Below are positions 26,537 to 35,662 of a DNA stretch of 64,000 bases, piece by piece. The position numbers and the translations under genes are program-made. Origin of the DNA: Chlorobiota bacterium (GTDB lineage Bacteria; Bacteroidota; Ignavibacteria; OLB7); assembly GCA_016700335.1 (NCBI GenBank), contig CP065014.1, forward strand, positions 1,153,001 to 1,217,000, read 5' to 3'. Position 1 is the stretch's first letter. Every line of letters starts with the position of its first letter. The notes beneath the pieces are model-generated. The model worked only from the letters and a program-made list of their open reading frames with translations. It had not been told where the DNA came from and did no database searches.

Positions 26537-28045
26537 ATGGAAGAAAATCTATTTAACAAATTTTTAGAGCAGTCAAACAGTATTGCAGATATCAACTCTG
26601 CTACAGCAATTTTAGGTTGGGATCAAGAAACTTATATGCCTGATGGAGCAGTTGACATAAGGGCTGAACAAACAGCCACATTGAGTAAATTAGTTCATCG
26701 ATTAACTGTAGATGAAAATTACGGTAATATGATTGATGAATTATCAAATGGAAAAGGTGCTGAGTTAGAACCTTGGCAAAAAAATGTAGTTGTTCAAACA
26801 AAAAAAGATAGAGATAAAGCTTCAAAATTTCCAGAAGAATTTATTCATGAAGCAGCTAAAGTAATGTCTCATGGCAATGAAGATTGGAAAAAAGCTAGAA
26901 GAGCAAGTGACTTTTCATTGTTTCAGAATTCACTTGAAAAAATTGTAGATATTAAAAGAAGGGAAGCTGATTATATTGGTTTTAAAGATAATCCTTATGA
27001 TGCTTTACTAAATGAATTTGAAGAAGGTATGACTGTAACACAGTTAAAACCAATTTTTGAGAGGTTGAGAATTGCTACAATTAAACTTTTAGAAAAAGTT
27101 AAAAATTCAACTATCAAACCAACAGATAATATTATTCATGCTGGTTTTGATACAAAAAAACAGATTGAATTTTCTGAATCTATTATCAAAAAATTAGGAT
27201 TTGATTTTAACTTTGGTAGAATTGATTTAACAACCCATCCTTTCTGTACTTCATTTGGAATGACAGATGTAAGGCTAACAACAAGAGTTTATGAAAATGA
27301 TTTGAGGTCATGTTTGTTTGGATTAATACATGAATCTGGACATGGAATGTATGAACAAGGGTTTGATAAAAGGTATGCAAGAACATCTGTAGCTAGTGGA
27401 ACTTCAATGGGAATTCATGAATCTCAATCTTTGTTTTGGGAAAATATGGTTTCAAGAAGTAGTGAGTTTTGGGAGTGGGCTTTTCCTATTTTGCAAAATA
27501 AATTTCCAGAGAAATTAAATGATATAAATTCAAATGAATTTTATAAAGCTATTAATGTTATTGCTCCGAGCGATATTAGAGTTGAATCGGATGAGTTAAC
27601 TTATAATTTGCATATTATCTTAAGGTTTGAAATTGAAGAAGGACTAATTAATAACACAATTCAAGTAAAAGATATACCAGAAATTTGGAATTCTAAGACA
27701 AAAGAATATTTAGGATTTGTTCCAGAAAATGATGCTAAAGGTTGCTTGCAAGATATTCATTGGTCATTTGGAGGAATAGGTTATTTCCCAAGTTACACAC
27801 TTGGTAAATTGTATGCAGCAATGTGGTTCGATAAACTTAAATCAGAAATTCCTAATATCAAAGATCAATTCTCAAAAGGTGAATTTACAGAAACCCTTGA
27901 TTGGCTACGTAAGAATATACATCAATATGGTAGAAGTAAATCTCCTTCTCAACTATGTATAGATATTTGTGGGAAACCTTTAAATGAAGAAAATTTCATT
28001 GCCCATATTGAACGTAAAATAGACAAAGTATATTATAATTCTTAA
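26537..28045 (+). CDS. M32 carboxypeptidase (Taq family)
   Basis: Zinc metallocarboxypeptidase of 502 aa. The active-site HESGH (His265, Glu266, His269) is followed by the third ligand region GIHESQS (Glu295). Other family landmarks include ILGWDQETYMPDGA near the N-terminus, HPFCTSFG, DIRVESDELTYNLHI and DIHWSFGGIGYFPSYTLG. It is expected to be cytoplasmic, trimming C-terminal residues from peptides. It follows the epimerase after 68 nt, with a terminator shortly after its end. Confidence 0.95.
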   Translation: MEENLFNKFLEQSNSIADINSATAILGWDQETYMPDGAVDIRAEQTATLSKLVHRLTVDENYGNMIDELSNGKGAELEPWQKNVVVQTKKDRDKASKFPEEFIHEAAKVMSHGNEDWKKARRASDFSLFQNSLEKIVDIKRREADYIGFKDNPYDALLNEFEEGMTVTQLKPIFERLRIATIKLLEKVKNSTIKPTDNIIHAGFDTKKQIEFSESIIKKLGFDFNFGRIDLTTHPFCTSFGMTDVRLTTRVYENDLRSCLFGLIHESGHGMYEQGFDKRYARTSVASGTSMGIHESQSLFWENMVSRSSEFWEWAFPILQNKFPEKLNDINSNEFYKAINVIAPSDIRVESDELTYNLHIILRFEIEEGLINNTIQVKDIPEIWNSKTKEYLGFVPENDAKGCLQDIHWSFGGIGYFPSYTLGKLYAAMWFDKLKSEIPNIKDQFSKGEFTETLDWLRKNIHQYGRSKSPSQLCIDICGKPLNEENFIAHIERKIDKVYYNS

Positions 28046-28071
28046 AGTTTTCTTTATTGGATAAATTAATT

Positions 28072-28108
28072 AAAATGATTATGCTTTATTGTATAATCAT
28101 TTTTTTTT
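28072..28108 (+). terminator. Rho-independent terminator after the M32 peptidase
   Basis: An 11-bp stem (28072-28082 with 28093-28103), a 10-nt loop and a run of T bases. It lies between the convergent peptidase and deoC genes and fits the peptidase transcript. Confidence 0.8.
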
Positions 28109-28190
28109 CTAAAATCTTGATTTATATAATTTTTAAAATTAATAAAATAGTGTAGGTTAAATCAATTTTGATAAGTTCAATAAAAATTGT

Positions 28191-28871
28191 TTAACTACCA
28201 TTTATATAATTTTGATTTTTGATAATTTCAATTGATTTACTAGTTCCAATTCTTGTTGCACCAGCTTCAATGAGCTTTTTAGCCATTTCATAAGTATAAA
28301 TACCACCAGAAGCTTTAATTTTCATCTCAGGTTTTGAATATTTTTTAATCAATTCAATATCGTTAACAGTTGCACCACCTCCATTAAACCCAGTAGAGGT
28401 TTTTATAAAATCTGAACCAGACAAATTAACTAATTCGCAGGCAAGTTTTTTTTCATCATCACTTAAAAGAAAAGTTTCTATAATTACTTTCAAGATGCAA
28501 TTTTTTGTATGAACTGTATTTGAAATTGCAGTTAAATCAGCTTGAACAGTTTTAATTTTTTTTGATTTTAATGCAGATAAATTCATTACCATATCTAATT
28601 CTAAAGCTCCATCAAGCATAGCTTTGTTAGCCTCAGCAATTTTAATTATTGTTTGATGTGCTCCATTTGGAAATCCTATAACACTACAAATTTTAACTTT
28701 ACCTTCACCATATTTATTGTTGATATAATCATATGCAAATGGGATATAATATGGCATAATACATATTGTCGCAAATTTGTTTGTAAATGCTTCATCACAT
28801 AATTTTTTTATTTCGATTTCAGTTGTATCAGGATTCAATTTAGTGTGATCAATAATACTTGAAACATCCAT
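28191..28871 (-). CDS. deoC: Deoxyribose-phosphate aldolase
   Basis: Class I aldolase that splits 2-deoxyribose 5-phosphate into glyceraldehyde 3-phosphate and acetaldehyde during deoxynucleoside breakdown. The Schiff-base lysine is Lys157 (DFIKTSTGF), with the second active-site lysine Lys186 (KIKASGGI) and Asp93 (ELDMVMN). IDHTKL near the start and VIGFPNGAH are classical. Length is 226 aa. No other deo gene is near. Confidence 0.95.
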   Translation of the reverse strand: MDVSSIIDHTKLNPDTTEIEIKKLCDEAFTNKFATICIMPYYIPFAYDYINNKYGEGKVKICSVIGFPNGAHQTIIKIAEANKAMLDGALELDMVMNLSALKSKKIKTVQADLTAISNTVHTKNCILKVIIETFLLSDDEKKLACELVNLSGSDFIKTSTGFNGGGATVNDIELIKKYSKPEMKIKASGGIYTYEMAKKLIEAGATRIGTSKSIEIIKNQNYINGS

Positions 28872-28998
28872 TGATTTGGTTTAGTAATTGTTAGTATGAT
28901 AAAAAAAATATTTGAAATTGACTATAATATGAACAGATGATATGTTGAAAGTTAACTTATTCCTATCAAATTCATTTTATTAGTTGCTTTAAAAAAAA

Positions 28999-31164
28999 TT
29001 AAACTAAACCACTATACTTTCTAATAACCCATTCAATTGAAAATGAGAATAAAGATAGTAAAAGCAACCAAACATTTTGCCACAATAACAAATTATGTAC
29101 TATCTCCAATGATTTCGGTATGTGGTTCTTTGATTTTTTAATATCAGATAATACACTTTTATAATTATTAAAAGTATAAAATTTCCCACCAGTTTTTTTA
29201 GATAATAAATCTAATAATGAAGCATTCATTGTTGGTTTTGATAACTCTATAGAAACGTCTTCAATTGAAAATCTTCCTTTATCTTTACCTATTAAGTTGC
29301 CATTCGAGTAAGCTTCACCAGTAAATGTATATTCACCAATTGGTAAGTTTGAAATTGAATTCACATAATTTCCATCACTACTAAAAATTAAATTTAATAA
29401 ATAATTTTTTTGATTCTCTCCTTTGATATTTACTTTAACAGTTGCATTAGTAATTGTTTTATATGATTGATCATACAATTGAGCAATTACATTTACACTT
29501 TCACCTACTTGAAAAATTTGCTTGCTAGTTACTACAGAGAAATATTTTTCAATATCTTTTGTTCCTACCCAATTAATTGAATTTGAGATAAAATCATCTA
29601 AAATATTTAATGGTTTTTCTCCTTTTGATTTTAGTAATGCATCTCCTAATAATTTCCATCTATATAAACCATAACCCAGAAAAATTAGAGATCTTGAATT
29701 ACCAATTATTCTTGAAACAATTAGTGGTTCATTCAAAACAGTATTTGAAAATTTAACATTTGCTAAAACATCAGATTCTGGTTTAGCTTTACAAGTAGTT
29801 TCGGTTTTATAAATTGGGGGTAAATCTTTCCAATTGTTAAAATTTGAAACTTTTGTGGCAGGGCTTTGTAATCCTTTCTGTGTTATTTCGGTAAAAATAC
29901 TCAATTCCTTATTGCTAATCTGTGATACAGTTATTGGTAGTAAATTCTCTAACAATTTCAATTTATTAAAATCTGTATTAGATTGAACAAAAACTATTAA
30001 AGGAAAACTTTTATTTGAAACAATACTATTTACAATTTTAATACTTTCAATTGATGAATAATCTGATGGGAATCCTAATAAAATTAATACTTCTGTTTCA
30101 CTTAGTTTATTACTACTTAATTTCCCCTCAATGAAGCTACCATCTGGTTTTTGAACAAATGAATTAACAGAAAAATTATTATTATTTTCAAGTATATTTT
30201 TTATAAATGATAAATCTGGACTTGGTGAAGAGGCAATTATTGTAACTTTCCTTTTATTAGATTTAACAGTAACAAAAATAGATTTAAAATTATTCTTAAA
30301 TGTAAACTCATTTTCTAATCCTGATATTGAAGTTGAAAATTTAATAATACCTTCATTTTTTGGGATAAAATTGAAAGTGAAATTGTCTTCTGAAACACCC
30401 TTATTTACAAGTATATTTTTTTCTGAAATTTTAGTTCCATTTGCAAATAATGTTAGTATAGATTTTTTATTTTCAACATTAGAAATAGTTTTATAAGTAA
30501 CATCGATTGGAATATCTGAATTTACATAGGTTAATTTGTTTGTATAAATTTGTTCAATACTAGCATCATTTGGTTCGGTTGAATCACCTAATCCAATAGT
30601 ATAAATTGGAATGCCTATTTTTTCAGCATCGTAAATAGGGTTTGTTCCTGCATTAAATTGTCCATCAGTAACAATCACTAAAGATGATATATTGTTTTTT
30701 AAAAGTGAATCAGAAATGAAATTTATTGGTAATGATAAATTTGTCTCATTCTTAGAACCTAAAAGCAATTTAGAATAATTAGCTAGATTAAAAGAGAAGA
30801 TAGAATCGGAGAATTGATTAGCATTTACTTTCAGTTGATTAATATTTTCACTTAAGAATTTTGCAATTGATTTACTTTCATCAATCCTTTTTTCCTTAGA
30901 CAATCCCTTTAACTGCATACTTAAAGAATTATCAAATGAAGCAACAACTAAAGGCTCAGATACTTTAATATCTTTTGTTCTAAGAACTGGTTCAAATAAA
31001 GTAAATAATAGAAGACATAACCCAATAGTCCTTAACAAAATTAATATCCATTTTCTAAAATTTCCAATTTTTGGAGTTGTAGTTCTATATGAATGAATTG
31101 TAAAAATTATAATTGAAATAAATATTGTAATAACTAAATAATAGTTCGTTGAAAATAGAATCAT
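28999..31164 (-). CDS. VWA-like membrane protein
   Basis: A 721-aa protein with two N-terminal transmembrane helices (about 5-23 and 38-58), a VWA-like domain containing the MIDAS-type DNSLSM, then beta-rich domains and a C-terminal hydrophobic helix (about 693-713). The layout resembles the large BatA-associated membrane proteins of FCB bacteria whose middle part has a glutamine-amidotransferase-like fold. Both termini look membrane-associated, with the bulk in the periplasm. No bat genes flank it, and its role is unknown. Confidence 0.78.
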   Translation of the reverse strand: MILFSTNYYLVITIFISIIIFTIHSYRTTTPKIGNFRKWILILLRTIGLCLLLFTLFEPVLRTKDIKVSEPLVVASFDNSLSMQLKGLSKEKRIDESKSIAKFLSENINQLKVNANQFSDSIFSFNLANYSKLLLGSKNETNLSLPINFISDSLLKNNISSLVIVTDGQFNAGTNPIYDAEKIGIPIYTIGLGDSTEPNDASIEQIYTNKLTYVNSDIPIDVTYKTISNVENKKSILTLFANGTKISEKNILVNKGVSEDNFTFNFIPKNEGIIKFSTSISGLENEFTFKNNFKSIFVTVKSNKRKVTIIASSPSPDLSFIKNILENNNNFSVNSFVQKPDGSFIEGKLSSNKLSETEVLILLGFPSDYSSIESIKIVNSIVSNKSFPLIVFVQSNTDFNKLKLLENLLPITVSQISNKELSIFTEITQKGLQSPATKVSNFNNWKDLPPIYKTETTCKAKPESDVLANVKFSNTVLNEPLIVSRIIGNSRSLIFLGYGLYRWKLLGDALLKSKGEKPLNILDDFISNSINWVGTKDIEKYFSVVTSKQIFQVGESVNVIAQLYDQSYKTITNATVKVNIKGENQKNYLLNLIFSSDGNYVNSISNLPIGEYTFTGEAYSNGNLIGKDKGRFSIEDVSIELSKPTMNASLLDLLSKKTGGKFYTFNNYKSVLSDIKKSKNHIPKSLEIVHNLLLWQNVWLLLLSLFSFSIEWVIRKYSGLV

Positions 31165-31363
31165 GGGTTGAATTAATTTTAATCGATAAGATTAACACTC
31201 AGAAAAACATTAAAAATATGTATTTAAATTTAACTTTTAAAATGAAAAGTAAAATCATCAAATTACTTAAATATTAATCAACATTTCATAGAAAATATTT
31301 ATCTATTAAATTGTAAATTTGTTTGTATTTTACAAAAGCATATTACTAATTAAATTCTTTTAA

Positions 31364-31885
31364 ATGAAATATTTTTATATAACTTTAGTTTTATTCTTGT
31401 TAATTATGGATAAATCAAATGCTCAGCAAATTACTGCGCTAGATTGGACTAAAACAGATTGCATAGGTAAATCTCATCATTTATTTGATTTACTTAATAA
31501 AGGATATTTAGTAATTACAGAATATGTTATGTTAGATTGTCAGCCTTGTATTACAGCCGCAAATTCTATAGAAAAAATGAAAATTTCATTGGATAAACAA
31601 TATCGAAATAAAATACTATATTATACAGTGGGTTATAATGATAAATATTCTTGTACAGAATTGTTAAAATGGAAAAGTGAAAATAATGTTAGTAGCACAG
31701 TTTTAACAAATGGATTTAATGAAGTAAGTTATTATGGAGGTATGGGAATGCCAACATTTGTTATTTTAAAAGGTAAAGATCATAGAGTTATTTATACTAA
31801 AAAAGGAGTTTTAAATATTAAGACTATTGAAAAAATAATTCATAATTCTATGAATTCTAAAACTAAAGAAATTATTAAAAAATAA
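31364..31885 (+). CDS. Thioredoxin-like exported protein
   Basis: A 173-aa protein with a Sec signal peptide (cleavage near residue 20) and a thioredoxin-like domain carrying the redox motif CQPC (Cys59, Cys62) and the cis-Pro segment MGMPTFVILKG. It is expected in the periplasm as a thiol reductase or metal-chaperone helper. It is the first gene of a plus-strand run that continues with MbnH-like and MbnP-like genes, 23 nt apart, so a role in keeping the copper-site cysteines reduced is plausible. That role is inference. Confidence 0.82.
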   Translation: MKYFYITLVLFLLIMDKSNAQQITALDWTKTDCIGKSHHLFDLLNKGYLVITEYVMLDCQPCITAANSIEKMKISLDKQYRNKILYYTVGYNDKYSCTELLKWKSENNVSSTVLTNGFNEVSYYGGMGMPTFVILKGKDHRVIYTKKGVLNIKTIEKIIHNSMNSKTKEIIKK

Positions 31886-31908
31886 ACTTTATTTTAAAAA
31901 TTATAATT

Positions 31909-32919
31909 ATGAAGTATTTTTTATTGTTACTGATTAGTTTTTATTTTATGGCTTGTAAAAACAATGAAGTTAACCCACCAACCGAAGAAATTGAAGTAGT
32001 TCCAACTCCAATTGGATTTCCTAAAATGCCAGTTCCATTAGATAATAAATTGACTGAAGATAGAATTTTATTAGGTAAAAAATTGTTCTTTGACAAACAA
32101 CTTTCAAGTAATCAAGAAATATCTTGTTCAAGTTGTCATTTACAAAACAATGCATTTAGTGATTCATCTCAATTTAGTTTAGGTATTAACAAATTAGTTG
32201 GTGAAAGAAATGCGCCTCCTTTATTTAATCTTGCTTGGAATACATCTTTTTTTTGGGATGGAGGAGTGCCAACATTAGAGCAACAAGTTATTGGACCTAT
32301 TACAAATCCAATTGAAATGAATATGACTTTAGGTGAAGTTATACAAAGAATTACTAAGGATACAAATTATTTGAATATGTTTAAAAAAGCTTATGATACA
32401 TTGCCCAGCGCTGGCTATTTAACAAAAAGTATTGCTTCTTTTATGAGGTCAATGGTAAGTTCTGAAAGTAAATACGATAAATACATTAATGGTGATACAA
32501 ACTTATTTAATGATCAAGAGAAAAAAGGGTTACACTTATTTTTCGGTGAAAGTGTTCAATGTCACCATTGTCATATTGGATATAATTTTACAACAAATAA
32601 ATTTGCAAATAACGGGTCTAAAGAAATTTATAAAGATTTAGGAAGAAAAAAAATCACTAAATTAGATATTGATTTAGGAAAATTTAAAATCCCATCATTA
32701 AGGAACATTGCGGTAACATCTCCATATATGCATGATGGTTCATACAAAACTTTAGAAGAGGTAATAGAGAATTACAATAAAGGGGGGAGTGGGCACCCGA
32801 ATCAAGATCCTACAATTTATAAATTAAATTTATCTAATGAAGATAAAAATAATTTGATTGCATTTTTAAAAACTTTAACAGATCAAAATTTCATTTCAAA
32901 TCCGAAATACAAACAATAA
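31909..32919 (+). CDS. Diheme cytochrome c peroxidase family, MbnH-like
   Basis: A 336-aa lipoprotein (lipobox MAC, Cys16) of the bacterial cytochrome c peroxidase/MauG family. The two c-type hemes are at CSSCH (Cys73-His77) and CHHCH (Cys218-His222), with QNNAFSD, the WDGG motif and the PYMHDGSYKTLEEVI segment near the second heme. Its gene ends 3 nt before an MbnP-family gene; in characterised systems the partner MbnH uses hydrogen peroxide to oxidise a tryptophan of MbnP to kynurenine, creating a copper site. That pairing supports MbnH over a simple peroxidase. Confidence 0.88.
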   Translation: MKYFLLLLISFYFMACKNNEVNPPTEEIEVVPTPIGFPKMPVPLDNKLTEDRILLGKKLFFDKQLSSNQEISCSSCHLQNNAFSDSSQFSLGINKLVGERNAPPLFNLAWNTSFFWDGGVPTLEQQVIGPITNPIEMNMTLGEVIQRITKDTNYLNMFKKAYDTLPSAGYLTKSIASFMRSMVSSESKYDKYINGDTNLFNDQEKKGLHLFFGESVQCHHCHIGYNFTTNKFANNGSKEIYKDLGRKKITKLDIDLGKFKIPSLRNIAVTSPYMHDGSYKTLEEVIENYNKGGSGHPNQDPTIYKLNLSNEDKNNLIAFLKTLTDQNFISNPKYKQ

Positions 32920-32922
32920 AAC

Positions 32923-33690
32923 ATGGATAAGTATATATATTTTTCATTAGCAATTTTTTCAATTCTTGTTGTTTCATGTAATAAAGAAACTATATCAGAA
33001 CCATTAGTTTCAACAAATTTGACTTTTAATTTCAATGCCTTTATTGGAAGTTCTCCTTTAGTTTATAATGTTGAAGGGATGTCAGTTAATAATGTTCCAT
33101 ATAAAGTTTCTAAATTTAGATTTTATTTGAGCAAGCCTAGGTTGTTAAATGAGAATGGTGATACACTTATGCTTACATTTTTAGATTCTGGTAGTGTTGC
33201 TTTAAAGAATAATGTTCACTTAGTTGATTTTGAATTACCATATTCACAGCAAATTCGATTTAAAGTATTACCAATAAAATATAAAGGAATAATATTTAAT
33301 ATAGGAGTACCAAATGAGTTAAATCATGTAAATGCTTCAGTTATGGATTTCCCTTTAAATACAGATGCAGATATGTATTGGGCTTGGAATCCTGGTTATA
33401 TTTTTATGAAACTTGAAGGTAAATCTGTTGTAAATGGGAAGTATTCTCCATTTTTATATCATGCTGGAAATGATGATGACTATTTATCATTTCCAATTAA
33501 TGAAGCTTTTACTGTTGGAAGTAATGGTTCAACATTTAAAATTAATGTTGATATCAATAAGTTCTTTTATAATAAAACTTATAATAATTATCCTGACTTA
33601 GGAGATACTCTTTATCGATTTGCAAATGGAGGTTATCCAACAAACTATATGATGAGGCATGGTGTTTTAAACAATTTATTATCATTTTAA
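32923..33690 (+). CDS. MbnP-family copper-binding lipoprotein
   Basis: A 255-aa lipoprotein (Cys19, VVSC). The beta-rich domain carries the family core DADMYWAWNPGYIFMKLEG at about 148-166, with Trp153 and Trp155 as candidates for conversion to kynurenine. The N-terminal FNFNAFIG and YKVSKFRFYLS segments also fit MbnP. Known MbnP proteins bind copper only after oxidation by their MbnH partner. The gene directly follows the diheme peroxidase with a 3-nt gap and precedes the heme-motif proteins by 4 nt. Confidence 0.85.
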   Translation: MDKYIYFSLAIFSILVVSCNKETISEPLVSTNLTFNFNAFIGSSPLVYNVEGMSVNNVPYKVSKFRFYLSKPRLLNENGDTLMLTFLDSGSVALKNNVHLVDFELPYSQQIRFKVLPIKYKGIIFNIGVPNELNHVNASVMDFPLNTDADMYWAWNPGYIFMKLEGKSVVNGKYSPFLYHAGNDDDYLSFPINEAFTVGSNGSTFKINVDINKFFYNKTYNNYPDLGDTLYRFANGGYPTNYMMRHGVLNNLLSF

Positions 33691-33694
33691 TTTA

Positions 33695-34351
33695 ATGTTA
33701 AAAAAAACTAAAATATGTTTTGTGTTATTTTTATTATTTTTTATAATTGGATATGCAAACAATCAAAGTACTGGAGCTCCAGAATCGAGTACTGGTGCTC
33801 CATCTGAAAGAACTTGTGCGTCTTCAAATTGCCATGATGATAATATATTAAATTTTAAAAATGGTAAAATAGATCTTGTTTTTGAGTCAAATAATACATC
33901 AGAAAGTAAAATTGTTAATGGTGTAATTTTATCTGATAATGTTTACAATTTAAACATTTCAATTAATCAAAAAAAAATTGAAAGATTTGGTTTCCAATTA
34001 GTAGCATTAAACGATTCAGGAGAATCAGTAGGAAATTTTATTTTAATGGATTCAAATAGAACTCAATTACAAAAAGGTTTAGATAAGTTTATCAATAGGG
34101 AATATGTTACCTACACTTATTTAGGTACAATAGCAGATTCTGTTGGTTATAAATCCTGGGATTTAAAGTGGCATTCTCCAAAGTCAATAAAAGGATCAAT
34201 AAAATTTTATCTTGCATGCTTATCTGGCAATAAGGATTTAACAGATAAAGGTGATTATGTGTATACTATGACTAGAAACTTCACTATGGTTGATGTAATT
34301 TGCGAAATAAATGAGAATGATAATAAAAATTTATTATTAAATTTAAAATGA
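33695..34351 (+). CDS. GAP-motif Reeler-like protein with CX4CH site, copy 1
   Basis: A 218-aa exported protein (hydrophobic residues about 7-20). After the signal come two GAP motifs (TGAPESSTGAP) and then CASSNCH (Cys41-His47), a CX4CH site where relatives usually have CXXCH. The rest is a beta-sandwich of the Reeler or choice-of-anchor-V type, with FGFQLVALNDSGESVG. A c-type heme is probable, but the longer spacing makes it uncertain. A paralogue follows immediately, overlapping by 4 nt (ATGA). Confidence 0.8.
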   Translation: MLKKTKICFVLFLLFFIIGYANNQSTGAPESSTGAPSERTCASSNCHDDNILNFKNGKIDLVFESNNTSESKIVNGVILSDNVYNLNISINQKKIERFGFQLVALNDSGESVGNFILMDSNRTQLQKGLDKFINREYVTYTYLGTIADSVGYKSWDLKWHSPKSIKGSIKFYLACLSGNKDLTDKGDYVYTMTRNFTMVDVICEINENDNKNLLLNLK

Positions 34352-34986
34352 AATCTAATTTTAAATATGTTTGTGTAATAGCAATATTTGTATTATCAAT
34401 TATAGTTAAACTCTTAGCAAAAAGTGCAGGTGCACCAGCACATTCAACTGGAGCTCCTGGAGAATTAACTTGTTCAAATTCCACTTGTCATGCTGGTAAA
34501 ACAGCAGTATTAAATATAGGAAGTGGTGTAACCTCAATATCATTTGAAGATTCATTAAATAAATTTGTCGCTGGTAAAAAATATATAGTTAATGTTTCCA
34601 TTAGCCAGGATAGTCTTACAAAATATGGATTTCAAGCTACAGCTTTAAATGATTTTGAAGAAGGATATGGTGAAATATCTCTTAAAGATTCAAAAAAAAC
34701 TTTAATTCATCCGCCTGAAAAAACTGAATTTTTAGATAGAATGTATGTAGATCAAAGCACTAATGGAAATACATTTACGTCTAGGAAAGCCAATTGGCAA
34801 TTTTATTGGATAGCACCCGATGAGATTAAAGGACCAGTTACTTTTTATGTTGCATATGTTGCAGGAAATGGTGATAAAGCTAATACTGGAGATTATGTTT
34901 ATACAAATAAACTAACAGTAAAACCTGTAAATCTTAAAGTTGAAGAAAAATATTCTTATGATACCAAGAAAATGGAATTGAAGTAA
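34348..34986 (+). CDS. GAP-motif Reeler-like protein with CX4CH site, copy 2
   Basis: A 212-aa paralogue of the preceding gene. The signal segment is at about 7-24, followed by AGAPAHSTGAPGE and the CX4CH site CSNSTCH (Cys42-His48). The beta-sandwich part conserves YGFQATALNDFEEGYG and the ending GDYVYTNKLTV, aligned with the neighbour. The start codon overlaps the previous stop (ATGA), so the two are translationally coupled. Conservation of the same odd spacing in both copies argues that CX4CH is functional. Confidence 0.8.
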   Translation: MKSNFKYVCVIAIFVLSIIVKLLAKSAGAPAHSTGAPGELTCSNSTCHAGKTAVLNIGSGVTSISFEDSLNKFVAGKKYIVNVSISQDSLTKYGFQATALNDFEEGYGEISLKDSKKTLIHPPEKTEFLDRMYVDQSTNGNTFTSRKANWQFYWIAPDEIKGPVTFYVAYVAGNGDKANTGDYVYTNKLTVKPVNLKVEEKYSYDTKKMELK

Positions 34987-35051
34987 TCATAGTTTTATTG
35001 TGCCGATTATTATAGCATTAATCTGAATCCAAAATTAAAAACCTTTTTAAC

Positions 35052-35435
35052 ATGAAATACTTTAAGTTAATAATCTTTGTTAGTACAATAATTATTTTTG
35101 TAAATGCTTTTAACAAAAGTGTAAGTAATAATCTTTTAAATAATTTTGACAAAGTTGAAATTATTAAAACTGATACAATTAAAGTTCCAGATATGCAATG
35201 TGAAGAGTGTGAAGAAAGGTTAAAAAGTAAATTGTTAAAATTAAAAGGAGTTTCCAAAGTAGAAGCGAATGCAATAGATAAAATAGTTGTTGTTGATTTT
35301 GATAGTGAAATAGTAAAGTTGATTGATATTAAAAGATTGATAGCAAAAATTGGATATAATGCAGAGGAAGTTAAAACTACAACATCAAGAAGAAAAAATT
35401 TGCCTCAATGTTGTCAGCCTGGAGGTCACAAATAA
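35052..35435 (+). CDS. Exported heavy-metal-associated (HMA) domain protein
   Basis: A 127-aa protein with a hydrophobic N-terminus (about 5-20) and one HMA domain (about 42-110). The metal motif is MQCEEC (Cys50, Cys53), the type used by copper chaperones. The C-terminus adds CCQPGGH, a second possible metal-binding cluster. With a signal sequence it should be periplasmic or membrane-tethered, unlike the next gene's product. Lies 65 nt after the second CX4CH gene. Confidence 0.85.
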   Translation: MKYFKLIIFVSTIIIFVNAFNKSVSNNLLNNFDKVEIIKTDTIKVPDMQCEECEERLKSKLLKLKGVSKVEANAIDKIVVVDFDSEIVKLIDIKRLIAKIGYNAEEVKTTTSRRKNLPQCCQPGGHK

Positions 35436-35455
35436 ATAAAAAAATAATAATATAA

Positions 35456-35662
35456 ATGACTACTACTAAGTTAGATATTTCAGGGATGAGTTGTGATGGA
35501 TGCGTAAGAAGTTTAAATATTGCTTTAAATAAATTCGGAGTTAAAGTTAATGAAATTAAAATAGGTTTTGTAGATATCAAATATGATGAGAATACCATAA
35601 CCAAAGATTCTGTAATTAATGTTATTGAAGAAGCTGGATTTAAAGTTGAAAATGAAAAATGA
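35456..35662 (+). CDS. Cytoplasmic HMA-domain copper chaperone, CopZ-like
   Basis: A 68-aa single HMA domain without a signal peptide, with the motif GMSCDGC (Cys13, Cys16) typical of copper-binding CopZ/Atx1 proteins. Length equals that of a bare ferredoxin-like HMA fold. The gene overlaps the next by 4 nt (ATGA) and follows the exported HMA gene by 20 nt, so one operon holds both a periplasmic and a cytoplasmic metal carrier. Confidence 0.88.
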   Translation: MTTTKLDISGMSCDGCVRSLNIALNKFGVKVNEIKIGFVDIKYDENTITKDSVINVIEEAGFKVENEK

